Below are positions 34,027 to 43,964 of a stretch of DNA of 64,000 nucleotides, in pieces (the first letter of the stretch is position 1; each line of letters begins with the position of its first letter). The stretch covers positions 62,001-126,000 of the forward strand of contig CAUEEP010000903.1 in NCBI GenBank assembly GCA_958450365.1, in the 5' to 3' direction. Under the pieces are notes generated by a model, which saw nothing but the letters and a program-made list of their open reading frames with translations, searched no databases and was not told where the DNA came from. The translations under genes and the position numbers were made by a program. Origin of the DNA: Mesorhabditis belari (lineage: Eukaryota > Nematoda > Chromadorea > Rhabditida > Rhabditidae).

Positions 34027-34440
34027 CTATCTGTTTTGGTCAACTTCTGAGCAGGTGTCAACAATTGAATTGGTAAGACAAAAAGCTCGGAACCTTTCGA
34101 TGATCTTCTGAAAGTGGGATGGACATTTCGGTAGTGACAACATATCAGGTTTCTCTTTTGAGACATCACTCACAAAATCGTCTCGATGGAAGCGCTCTTT
34201 ACCATAGTCGGCGAAGACAATTCTGTAAACAAAAGAGTCTGAATGAAACTTTCACATTTCGCATTAGAGTGTAGTGTAGTGTAGACGAGAATGAATGAAT
34301 TCTTGAATGAATAAAGCATATTATTTATAAAAAAGAAGTAAAAAAGCACTTGTAGATCATCGGTGTTGCTCTCCTGATCGGTGGTGGGAGTCGGTGCCAT
34401 TGCCAAGGACCAGACGTGGACCTCGGATCCCAAGAGACTT
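34027..34440 (-). CDS. Tudor-domain exons, partial gene
   Basis: Three exons in phase on the minus strand: about 34440-34350 (ending PPIRRATPMIYK), 34222-34174 (IVFADYGKERFHRDDF) and 34107-34027 (KIIERFRAFCLTNSIVDT..., stop). The run Y.IVFADYGKE is the signature strand-turn of a Tudor domain (V.F.DYG), which binds methylated Arg or Lys in RNA-processing and germ-granule proteins. The first exon meets a TAG upstream, so the N-terminal part is missing or decayed. Introns are 127 and 66 bases. Confidence 0.45.
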
Positions 34441-34599
34441 CGGACTACAGGGTGGCGGAGTGCGAAGTCCAGCCACCTCCTCGTGGTGCACTCTGGGCAC
34501 TTCCTGGAAACGGGAAGTGGCGAAGAGCTGGACGAAAAAGAGAAACAGCTTTTGCACGTTGAGAGTTCTTTTTTTTCTTGCTTTGTCTAAACAAATGAT

Positions 34600-35415
34600 G
34601 TCTAGATAGTTATCACTGTTTCCGCTGTTTTGTATCCCTTTGTCTTGTAATTTTTAAAAGCTAAATTTGTAAGAAAATTAAGAAATTAAAAAATAAGAGA
34701 TTTCTTCAGCTGAAGTGACTTGGTCACTTTTTGAGCGACCAGCCTTTAGACAGGGTTTTAATGGGCTAATGAATAGGCAATGGGTCCCATTCAAAACCTA
34801 AAATCAAGTACTTAAAATAGGGAAAATTTGTGATTAAGGCAAATTTAATCTAAAGCTAATTAACTCTTCAGAATCACCTATTTCAGCAAAAACCCTCAGT
34901 GCCGAGAAGATGACACTAAAAAAACTATTTTTTGAAATACAGCTTCTCTGTAAAAACTTTTTGGCCAAATATAGAGATTATAGAGCGGATTGCTCATTCA
35001 TGCTAGCTTTTCCTGATAAAGCATCCTTTTTCTGGTGCAAAAAGTGATCTGAATTTAAGCTGGAAAAATAATAATTTTCAAAAATCTCTAAAATTTAACG
35101 GAAATGCTGCACTCACTTTTTTTACGAGTAATTTCTTGGAGTCGACTTGTAAATACTAGAATAAAATGTTCTTCAATGGGTGGATTCATTTTTAAGGAAT
35201 CCCAGTCAAAGTTTTTCCGATAACTTTCTTTCCAACCTAATATATTTGGCTAGCTGAAACGGTGTTCAACCTAAGAACTTCAACCCTAAGAAGACGACGA
35301 TTTTGAGGGAGACGTGCTCATCGATCGGAATATTGCGGTACATTTTTTGGAGAATCTAGATCTAGATATCTAGATATGTAAATGCTACTTTATATATAAT
35401 ATATATAATAATAGA
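34600..35415. other. no gene seen
   Basis: AT-rich, with short runs of ATATATAAT near 35390. No exon series or repeats identified. Confidence 0.3.
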
Positions 35416-35418
35416 TAC

Positions 35419-35636
35419 CGTATTCTCTCTAATAGTAGTGCACCCCGGCGAGCCGAGTTGGTGACGATTTTACGGTTTCCAAGCTGTTGCAGAAGCTCAA
35501 CACTGAAATCCCCCACAAGATCTGATCGTCAGCTACATTTTCCGACCCCACATCGATAGGTTCTGATAAGCGCTTTTCGAGATTTCGAGCAATTTAGGCG
35601 ACGCTCAGGGTGCACTACTATTAGAGAGAATACGGT
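35419..35636. mobile_element. MITE, about 218 bp, 28-bp terminal inverted repeats
   Basis: Ends ACCGTATTCTCTCTAATAGT/AGTGCACCC and the exact reverse complement at 35608-35636 bound a non-coding interior. A TA-like flank (GATA at left) is compatible with Tc1/mariner-pogo mobilisation, but the target duplication is not clear. It sits immediately upstream of the first recognisable exon of CTLD copy 5 and may have replaced that gene's 5' end. Confidence 0.8.
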
Positions 35637-35672
35637 TTGCGGATTTCAGAGTTAAAATGCGAACTTTTTCAG

Positions 35673-37136
35673 AAGAGCTCAAAATACGGAAGTGAGAGAC
35701 GGAAAAGCCAAGATAGGAGAGCTCGAAGGGAAAATCAACGCGTTGCAGAGCAAGAACTCTGGCCTCGAAACCCAAATGTGAGTTTATTTGGTATCTCTTG
35801 TCGACTGAGACTTGGGAAAACAGTTTTTTCACTCCCAAAACACCCATTCCACTCAATTCCTCTCTAGAAAATTTGAAAGGGAGAATAAAACCGAAATGGT
35901 GAAGTTGCAGGCAGATTTGTGAGTTTTTTTAAGGAAAAGGATTGAGTATTTGTCTAAAGAATCTGGACTAATGTTTTCCGAAGAAATTCAGAAATCGAAC
36001 CATGAATCTCTTGGATCTGTATCGGGATGGATGGTCGTATTTGGCAGAAGCCGCTTCTTGGTACAAGGTTTGGTGGCTGTTGTGAACCAGGATTATCTTC
36101 ATCTCGAGGCTCCCAATCACGAAATGACATCCGATAATGCCGAGGCATATTGTGCGAGTCGAGAGGGCCATTTAGTCTCCATTCACAGTCGGGAAGAGAA
36201 CGATTTTGTTCAGAAACTCGGTAAGAAATCGAAATGATTCAATTCTGAAAATTCATGATTTTCGTAGAAATGTATGTTTTATAAACCAAAAACAATCGAT
36301 ATTTATTTCAGCCAAAACTGTTGATTCGGGTTATTTGTTCTGGATCGGACTAAAGGTTGAATTTTTCTTATTGAAAGAAATAAATAAAAAGAAAGTAATA
36401 ATTCTTTCTGCCATTTTCGGAAGGCTCTCTTGAAAAAATGATTCGTTTGACTGATAGTGATTTGATGTAAATCTGAAATGATAGAAATTGATAGAAATCT
36501 AATTTGAATTAAAAAACTAGAATAGATTTAAAACGGAAAAAAATTTGGTTCAGATATCAACGGTGAAACTCATTGATAGAAATAATGGTATCAATTGGAA
36601 AACTAGAGTAATTTCAATAACGATAAAGGAAAATCGGATCGAAATCTCGATATCTGAACATAAAAATTTCTTTATTCAGAGAAATCCGAACAAAGGAAAT
36701 GCTTTGGAATGGACGGATGGAAGTTCGCTGGATTTCACGAATTGGGGGGCTGGACACCTGAATTCGGACCCCCACACTTATGTGAGATTTTCAACGTGAA
36801 ATCATCAATATTTATTCAAATTTGCAATGCATGATTAATCCAGAAATATTTTGATCAATTTGAGGAAAATTCTTTTTGTGAAAAAACGCAAAGTGTTTTA
36901 TCAAAGGATTTCCAACAGAAATGAACACATTTCAGCTAGGGACCGGCACTGGGAAATTCTCCTACCTATCAGACTCGGTTTATCTGCAAAAGGAGCTCTC
37001 AATTCTGATAAATGCTTTGTGTTCTTTTCTGTGGACAAAAATCAATAAATCCCATTTTATTCAATCTTCTGAAAACACACAACTGCACATTATCTTTTTC
37101 TTTATTTCTGAATTGTTTCTTCAAAATCTCATATAA
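35673..37136 (+). pseudogene. CTLD gene copy 5, last exon frameshifted
   Basis: Exons 35673-35777 (stalk, AKIGELEGKINALQSKNSGL), 35868-35918 (stalk, KFERENKTEMVKLQAD), 35992-36067 (DGWSYLAEAASWYK), 36109-36220 (AEAYCASREGHLVSIHS), 36312-36355 (FWIGLK), 36680-36781 (LEWTDGSSLDFTNW) and from 36936. All phases agree until the last exon, which is 11 bases shorter than in sister copies before TTTATCTGC. The FICK end is thus read out of frame and translation would instead run 67 codons to 37136, losing C4. No N-terminal exon upstream, where the MITE lies. Confidence 0.7.
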
Positions 37137-37139
37137 AAA

Positions 37140-37375
37140 GTTTTCCCAAAAACCCAGAATTCCGCCGGAAGCTGCAAGGATTTTGCTCTCTCGTAGCCCC
37201 TGCATAGACTATTGGATAAACGTGTTGAACATCAATGGACATCAACATGAGGAAACTGATAATTCTTCGTGAAGGTCGCTCTTCTCGTCCCTCAACTTGT
37301 CGATTTGTCTTTGATTTTTGTTCTCTCTTTTTGTTCTCACTGTTGGTTCTGTAGGCGGAGATTTGCGAACAAAAC
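37140..37375 (-). pseudogene. coiled-coil tail exons, degenerate copy
   Basis: Minus-strand homologue of 11281-11495. After CCTACAG comes TNSENKKREQKSKTNRQ (shifted by one base relative to the sister) and then, after TATGCAG, GYERAKSLQLPAEFW. The donor of the first exon is ATCAG instead of GTCAG. Convergent with CTLD copy 5. Confidence 0.5.
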
Positions 37376-37441
37376 ATTTGGCGATTAATTATGCATTGGA
37401 AATTTGAATAAATATTGGTGATTTCACGTTAAAAATCTCAC

Positions 37442-38873
37442 CTTAGCGTGGGTGTTCAAATTGTCCGGGAGGTCTCCCGGTAACCAATTCGTGAAATCCA
37501 ACGAACTTCCATCCGTCCATTCAAAAGCATTTCCTTTATTCGGGTTTCTCTGAATAAGCAAACTTTTATGTCTCACTGTTGATCTTTCAACCAAATTTTT
37601 TTTCCATTTTAAAACTATTCTGGTTTTTCAATTCAACTTAGATTTCTATCAATTTTTATCATTTCAGATTTCTGTCAAAGAACCATCAATTAAACGAATC
37701 ATTTTTCACAAAGAGGCCTCCGACAATGGCTGAAAGAGTCATTACTTTCTATATGATTATTTATGTCTCAATAAGAAAAATAAGAAAAAAGTCTTTCAAT
37801 AAGAAAAATTCAACCTTCAGTCCGATCCAGAGCCACCAATGCGAAGGAGCAGCTTTCACTGAAATAAGTATCGGTTATTTTTGGTTTATAAGAAAAAAAT
37901 TTCTACGAAAATCATGAATTTTCAGAATTGAATCTTTTCGATTTCTTAACGAGTTCCCAAACAAAATCGTTCTCTTCCTGAGTGTGAATGGAGACTAAAT
38001 GGCTCTTTCGAATCGCATAATATGCCTCGGCTTCCACAGATGTCATTTCTTGATCGATAACCTTGGGACAAAGATAATCCTGGTTCACAACATCTACCAG
38101 ACCTTGTACCAAGAAGCGGTTTTTGGCAAATACGACCATCCACCCGGGTCCAAGAAAGTCATCATTCGATTTCGAAAAACTTTACTTCAGACTTTTTAAA
38201 CGAATACTCAATCTTTTTCCTTAAAAAGACCCAGAAATCTGCCCGCAACTTAACCATTTCGGCCGTTTTGTTTTCTCTTTCAAATTGTCTAGAGAGGAAT
38301 TGATTGGTTTGAATGGAATTGTGTTTTAGGGGTCAAAAAACTGTTTTCTCAAGTCTCTGTCGACAGGAGCCTCCAATTTCGCCATTTTTTCTCGAGCCTC
38401 GACGAGTTTTGATAGAATAAACAAGAAATAAGCTTGAGTGTCTCAATGACAAGACTTTTCAGGAATCAAACCCAACAAGAGTTGGGTTTGATTCCTGAAA
38501 AGTCTTGTCATTGAGACACTCAAGCTTATTTCTTGTTTATTCTATCAAAACCGCTCTACTGATTTGCTTTCCTCCAAAAAAAACTCACAAATTACTTTGG
38601 CAAGATTTCAACCAGACGGTATCCCGACAATCCTTTTCACGGCTGAAATCCGAGATCATCGAAAAATCTCTTTCTGACGAACTTCAAAGTACGACGATCA
38701 CCAGACAGAATTTCTTCTTGATCTATCGGAGATCTGAATGGTTAAAAACATCGCTATTTGAGGGGAAAAGAATACGTGAATTGATCCACTTGAACGCTTT
38801 GTAGAATCGAGGAAGAAATTTGATGGAAAAGAAGGAGGATCTTGATGAATAGCCCGAAGGTCATCACGCCCAT
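37442..38873 (-). pseudogene. CTLD gene copy 6, broken by a palindrome and lost splice sites
   Basis: N-terminal exon 38873-38776 is intact (MGVMTFGLFIKILLLFHQIS), as is 38642-38589 (CRDTVWLKSCQ). The next stalk exon is split by the palindrome 38406-38551 and runs into a stop. The stalk exon at about 38291-38240 has lost its donor (CTGGG). The CTLD exon at about 38178 has lost its AG acceptor by an 11-base deletion, and the AEAYY exon (Cys to Tyr, C1 lost) has a damaged donor (CTCGTTAAG). Remaining exons (WLWIGLK; FEWTDGSSLDFTNW to 37442) are open but the FICK exon is missing. Clearly dead. Confidence 0.8.
38406..38551. repeat. perfect inverted repeat, 71-bp arms, 4-bp spacer
   Basis: Left arm 38406-38476 and right arm 38481-38551 are exact reverse complements (71 of 71 by eye), with AAGA between. 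Each arm contains the intron 3' end and the first bases of a stalk exon (TGACAAGACTTTTCAGGAAT), so one arm is the original copy and the other an inverted copy made on the spot. Confidence 0.95.
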
Positions 38874-38879
38874 TCCGAT

Positions 38880-39270
38880 CAATTGGTTGATTCGTTTTGA
38901 ATACGGGGAAATGGGAAGAACGAATGGAGGGACGATCCGATAAACAATTGTTTTTTTACGGAAAAGAGCTTTTGAGAGCTTTGAAATTGTTCAGAAAAGC
39001 AATCGCCTTCCAACCGACGATTGACTCATTAAGCCGTTGAAAGAATTGCTTTGAATAGATATTCGAACAAAAAGTCGCATTTCATGAAAAATAAAACCCG
39101 TCAATTCGTGTGAAGTTGGTGAGTGATAAAACGCGGAGTTTGAAACAGAAATGTGAGTATTTTCATGTATGTTTCACAGACTTTGCAAAACTCCATGCAA
39201 GATTCTTTAATTTTTTCAGAGATATTAAAACGGTCAGAGATTGAGAAGCGGCACACTGATTTGTGAATTA
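38880..39270. other. 5' flank of CTLD copy 6; no separate gene
   Basis: About 38880-39080 aligns with the 5' flanks of copies 7 and 8 (CAATTGTTTTTTTACGGAAAAGAGCTTT, shared with 49420-49460). It could hold their common promoter; no TATA or defined element is evident. Confidence 0.35.
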
Positions 39271-39271
39271 T

Positions 39272-40990
39272 CAGGTTGGCAAAAAAGAAATGCGCGTTTT
39301 CGTTAAAAGTTTATTTTATTATATTAGCTTGGTAAATATGAAAGGTTATTTTTTACAAAAAATATTGCCCTGTCGTTACGAAGAACATTCGCTGTGTAGG
39401 ATTTTTCTCAATAATATGTCAAAATGTGCTAATGCTTTTTTTGCAAAAACCTTTTTTGTTTTGAATAATATTTGTATTGTTTCAGCTCAGCAAAGATGGA
39501 TGACCAAAAATTTAAAATCAGGGCCGCCATTTTCTTTGAATTCAATTTAAACAAGAAAGCTACGGAATGCCATCAGAACATTTGTACTGTTTTTGGAGAA
39601 GCTGCTCTTACTTACAAACAATGTTGTGTTTGGTACGATCACTTCAAAACGGGAAACGAGTCATTGGAAGATGCATCACATGGAAAGCCGCCGATTACTT
39701 TGGACGATCAGCTATTACTGAACTTGGATCCATTGCAAAAGTGTAGAAAATTAGCAGAAAAGTTCGGATGCACTCATGTTACCATTTACACGTTCTTGGG
39801 AAATCATATCGAAGCGGGAAATGGCTCCCCCACGACCTCACTGATGCCCACAAAGTCACACGAGTCACCTTGAGCTCTGTTCTTCTACGTAAAGCTAGCC
39901 ATCGTGACTTTTGGAAGTATTTTTTGACATCTGATGAGACTTGGCTTTCGTATGAAAATATTCAACTCTATGGACAGTGGCTGAGTTCGAAGCAGACCTC
40001 TCATCCTATCCCGAAGCCTCCGAAAAAGTTATGCTTTGTGTGTGGTGGAATGCTAAGGGATTGGCTCATTTGGAAATATTAGATAAAGGAGACAGTGTTG
40101 ACGAAAGACTTTATGCAGAACAAATGGGTTGAGTCGATCCAGCATTGAGGAAAAAGAGGATCGATCCATCGAAGGGCAGATTTCTTCACGACAATGCTAG
40201 GCCTCACATTTCAAAGATCGTCCACGAACAAATCGATAAGTTGAGCTGAAAACTTCTTCCACACCCACCATACAGCCCTGATCTAGCCCCATCGGATTAC
40301 CATCTCTTTCAGTCTATGAAACAAGCAGTTTCTGGACAGCAGTTCAAACAAAAGCAGGACATCGAAAATTGGGTTGCCAACTATTTTGCCTCTAAAAATC
40401 TTCAATTTTACGAGGACGGTATTCGTGATTTGGGGCGATGTTGGAAAGAAGTTATTAATGCTTGTGGTGGATACATTTGATTTTGAAAGTGTTTAAATAA
40501 GTTTTCCTGTTATGTTACAAATGATCAAAAAAATAACCTTTCATATTTACCAAGCTAATAAAAACAAGATAACAATACATTAATTCACAAGGTATTCGCC
40601 ATCTGCATCAATGACTTGTCGCCAACGTTCACGCAGAGAATGGATGCCCTTCTTGAAGAACTCGACCGGCTGCGACTCGAAGAAGTTGGACACCCAAATT
40701 TGGACCTCGTCGCGGTTCTTGAACTTTTTCTCAGCCAAGGAGTGGTGCATTGATCGGAACAGATGGTAGTCGGAAGGCGCCAGGTCTGGGCTGTATGGCG
40801 GATGAGGCAGGACTTCCCAGCCCATTTCTTCAATTTTCTGCTGGGTGATTTTTGCGACATGTGGCCGAGCGTTGTCGTGGAGGAATTTTGTCGACGCCGT
40901 ATCCACACCTTGACGTCGCAGCGCCTGGTCCACGCAATCCAATTGGCCTTGTCTGAGTGTAGATTTGGATTCCCCGTGAAAATTCACCCT
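39272..40990 (-). mobile_element. mariner B, 5'-truncated, interrupted by mariner A
   Basis: Minus-strand mariner: the coding C-terminal part at 40987-40580 reads KFLHDNARPHVAKITQQ, then LPHPPYSPDLAPSDYHLF, SLAEKKFKNRDEV and a clean stop near 40580. Its 3' terminal repeat GGTTGGCAAAAAAGAAATGC is at 39272-39291, on the far side of mariner A. Second and third catalytic Asp (HDNARPH, PDLAPSDY) are present; the first half of the gene is gone. Confidence 0.8.
39324..40558 (+). mobile_element. mariner A, 1235 bp, complete ends, decayed gene
   Basis: Ends TTAGCTTGGTAAATATGAAA (left) and its complement (right) are flanked by TA at 39322-39323 and 40559-40560. The transposase starts at 39496 (MDDQKFKIRAAIFFEFNLNK). 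HTH region then KLAEKFGCTHVTIYTFLG; catalytic TSDETW (about 39930), HDNARPH (about 40180), YSPDLAPSDYHLF (about 40275) and a GRCWKEVINACGGYI terminus. Several frameshifts and stops make it inactive. The TA-flanked insertion lies in the 3' region of mariner B. Confidence 0.9.
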
Positions 40991-41107
40991 AGAAAATGTG
41001 GTTTTAATAATGATTTTCGGTTTTTACTTACCCTCTTCGTCGAAATTACTTACCCTCTTCGTCGAAACATCGTATTCTGACTAGTCTGACAGGTAGTCTG
41101 ACTTTGA

Positions 41108-41545
41108 CTGAGATTTTCTCTATGTTTTTATATTAAATTTTACTAAGGAAATTGTGGTTTTCTATAACAAAATTTCATAAGGAACATTTTAAGACCAACC
41201 ACAAGTTGATCGGTCAACCGGAAGTTGAGATATGGAGGAAAAGAGAAGAGTCGTCAAACTCCGCCTAACAATAGTACAATTGTTAAGGAAAAAGAGAGTA
41301 AAAATGTAGAATCTGTTTTGTAGACTTACCGATGAAAACATAGAGAAAATTAGGGTCAAAGTCGAGATAAGTCTCTGACCCCCCTCAGAGAATCAGGGTT
41401 TGACGACTCTTCTCTTTTTCTCCACTTCTCAACTGCTAACTGACTTCTGGTTGATTTTAAAATGTTCCTTATGAAATTTCGTTATAGAAAACCACAATCT
41501 ACTTAGTACACTTTAATAGAAAAATATCGAGAAATTTTCACGCAA
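41108..41545. repeat. imperfect inverted-repeat element
   Basis: Arms about 41108-41270 and 41397-41545 pair well at GTGGTTTTCTATAACAAAAT with ATTTCGTTATAGAAAACCAC, and again at GAGAAGAGTCGTCAAAC / GTTTGACGACTCTTCTC. Part of the central region (41307-41420) is directly repeated at 41747-41880, where GTCTACCCCTCCCTAGA ... TCTAGGGGAGGGGTAGA forms a further hairpin. Looks like a foldback MITE with a duplicated end. Confidence 0.75.
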
Positions 41546-42200
41546 AGTTGAACAACCTACCCGAAAGGAAATCCACAACTTACTTACTACACTTTAATAT
41601 AAAAACATAGAGAAAATTTTGGTCAAAATTGAACTATTTACTTGGAAGAGTCGATCCAGTTAAATGGTCCATAACTCCAGGTCAGAAACCCAAACAACTC
41701 ATCGTTTGTTTTATTAGAACCTACATAAAAATTTAGTAAAGAAATATAGAATCTGTTTTGTAAACTTACTGATAAAAACAGAGAAAATTAGGGTCAAAGT
41801 CGAGATAAGTGTCTACCCCTCCCTAGAGATTTGTCTAGGGGAGGGGTAGAGAGTCGGAGTTTGACGACTCTCCTCTTTCCCGCCATCAGAAAGAGAATAA
41901 ATGGATAACCAAATTATGCAAAACGCGTAGGATCAAAAAAAGGAAAATCGCCGGATCACTGGATCACACCACAAAAACATGTACAAATTTTAAACACCTA
42001 CCCTTCTTTAGCATCTCACAGCAGGACAGATGTGAACGTTAGAAGGAGACGGGAAAATGTGACGTCTATTAGCTGACGACGATTTGCCTCGAGCATTTTC
42101 TCGTCTTAACCCCCACAATCATTAAAATACACAGTCTCGAATATTCGATCCATTCGATATTTGATCTATTCGATTATTCGATTCGATAGTCTAGCATCGC
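41546..42200. repeat. duplicated piece of the foldback element, then 5' flank of the next ORF
   Basis: Includes CACTTTAATATAAAAACATAGAGAAAAT (third arm-like copy, about 41590) and the 41747-41880 direct repeat. 42130-42190 has CATTCGATATTTGATCTATTCGATTATTCGA, a simple TTCGAT repeat just upstream of the ATG. Confidence 0.5.
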
Positions 42201-42201
42201 A

Positions 42202-43230
42202 ATGATGACCTTCAGAAATTTGCGTTCCTTCCCGGCTCTTCTCGAATCGCAGGTTATAGGGAAATTGGCCGTGTTCGAGGCCTTTCAACTGCTAAGAGTT
42301 AATCATCGTCTTCGCTCATTTGTCCTGTTTCATGGACCTTATCTTTCGAATCTTCAAAGTGTAGACGTTACGCTTCACCACGCGAAATTCGAAAACGGTG
42401 AGATTATAGCCTTGGGCATAACCATTCATATCCTGCATCACTCTAACTATTGGCTTTTTCATTCGAGCAACGTGAAGAATGACGTGAAGCATCTTCAGGT
42501 TGGTGCAAGTGCCACTGTTCAAGTGAATACTTCGCAGGGGAGACTCTTTCAAAAGTTAATCCATTTCGCTGATTTGAAAATATTCTGCTTTCAAAGAACT
42601 GTCCTTTCAGAAAACAAAACAGAATTTGATGCTTCTAAATTTCTCCCCTCCACTCTAAGGAATCCATTAAGAGGGTTTTCAATTGGTTTTCCTAGTGATT
42701 TGAGCGTGACTCGATCACTTCTTTCAAGATATGGTTTTATACAAGTGACGAAGCGTTTCCAAATTAACTGGAGCTCCTTGCTTTTTCTTTCTGATGACCT
42801 TGATCGGGAACTTGCGGTTTTCATGAAAAACCATTGGTCACTATGTGAAGATCTCGACCTAATACGTCTTCCTTCTCAGCTTTTCAACGAGAATCTTTCG
42901 TTAATGCAAGAAAATGTGAAACTCCAAGCTGTCCTCAGAAGTTGGGATAACTTCACGAGTTGTGTCGAGTTTTTCGCGTCACGGAATTGTTTTAATGCGT
43001 CGTATTGCAGTGTTGGGCATTATGGAAATCTAGTGAGGAAAGAAGATCCTAGATACAAAAAACTACTAGACATTTTCGATCGTGCGCACATGCCTCTTGT
43101 TGAGGCAGAGTTTATCGACCAGTCCACGGAGCAGCTCTTTTTTCACCGACCGCCACTGGCCTACCGATTTCAAATTAAATTGTGCTTCAATTACTCTCAA
43201 ATGCATATTTTGCAATGTCAATCTTCTTGA
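42202..43230 (+). CDS. intact single-exon ORF, 342 aa, possibly F-box-like
   Basis: Longest uninterrupted non-transposon frame in the window. Starts MMTFRNLRSFPALLESQV and has a leucine-rich N-terminal 50 residues (LLESQVIGKLAVFEAFQLL, then HRLRSFVLFHG) resembling a divergent F-box helix bundle, followed by a mixed region with regularly spaced hydrophobics (DLSVTRSLLSRYGF; LDLIRLPSQLF). No signal peptide or membrane segment. Nematodes have large families of F-box plus FTH proteins of similar size, often single or few-exon and fast-evolving, which is why I suggest it; the match is weak. The intact frame over 1 kb implies recent function or recent arrival. Confidence 0.6.
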   Translation: MMTFRNLRSFPALLESQVIGKLAVFEAFQLLRVNHRLRSFVLFHGPYLSNLQSVDVTLHHAKFENGEIIALGITIHILHHSNYWLFHSSNVKNDVKHLQVGASATVQVNTSQGRLFQKLIHFADLKIFCFQRTVLSENKTEFDASKFLPSTLRNPLRGFSIGFPSDLSVTRSLLSRYGFIQVTKRFQINWSSLLFLSDDLDRELAVFMKNHWSLCEDLDLIRLPSQLFNENLSLMQENVKLQAVLRSWDNFTSCVEFFASRNCFNASYCSVGHYGNLVRKEDPRYKKLLDIFDRAHMPLVEAEFIDQSTEQLFFHRPPLAYRFQIKLCFNYSQMHILQCQSS

Positions 43231-43234
43231 TAAA

Positions 43235-43960
43235 TTAAAAATTACGATGTTTGTGTTTTCTCGCTTTTAATTATTGTAATTCTAGAATACGTATTTCATT
43301 CGTTACCTAATAAAAATCTATCTTTCAGGAAAGCATGTCATGTTATGCACAAATATGTTTAAGTTTAATAAGTAACCCCCAACCGAATTCCAGAAACAAG
43401 TGAGGAAAGGAGATCCGAGATACAAAAAGCAAATTATGAGGATTTGAGGTCCGGGATCCATCGGTGGATCCCGTCGTCCCAGATGGCAGTCACCCTGGGA
43501 CCCACCGGTGAGTCCCATCGTCGTGAATGTGTTAAAACAGTCTTTATCAAAGAAAGCTCTTGAAAAGATGTGTTTTCTACCTTTTCTTCTTTTTGCTTTG
43601 GCATTATTGTTAATTGTTAGTGAATGGATGTCAGATTAGGTGCGATCAGTAAGTCTGGAAAGTTTTGCTGGAAAGTCCGGAAAGAAATCTTGTTATTTCT
43701 TAGTTATCTTTGAGAAATGTAGTTATTTTTAACGATTAGAAGCTTTATTTAAAGCCATAATGCAATTCAAGGATGGAGATGGAAGTGTAGATTGGAATAT
43801 TGATGTACGCTTTCCAAGGACAAACTATGGTTGGTCCGGAAAATTTGCTATGATTGGATGATTTAAGCGACCGGTTTAAAGGATCATCCAAAATTATGGC
43901 AACAAATTTTAGAAAACTATCCTTTTCCAAAAAACTTTCTACAAAAAGTAGCATGTATTA
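43235..43960. repeat. inverted copy of the 9160-9745 flank
   Basis: 43430-43960 mirrors the 3' flank of CTLD copy 3 (GGGATCCATCGGTGGATCCC; TTGGCATTATTGTTAATTGT). It precedes, on the minus strand, the end of CTLD copy 7. 43235-43430 holds no feature beyond the ORF's 3' flank. Confidence 0.7.
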
Positions 43961-43964
43961 TATA

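Noticed and set aside
34381..34609. Plus-strand frames of about 70 codons over the Tudor region
   Set aside because: No domain and no splice support; the minus strand carries in-phase exons with a recognisable Tudor core.
36999..37205. Minus-strand open frame (KILAASGGILGFWENFLYEI type) seen at several CTLD 3' ends
   Set aside because: It is the wrong-frame reading of the SDERAKYLQLQ tail exon and of CTLD 3' flank. It recurs only because the DNA is duplicated, and splice phase supports the other frame.
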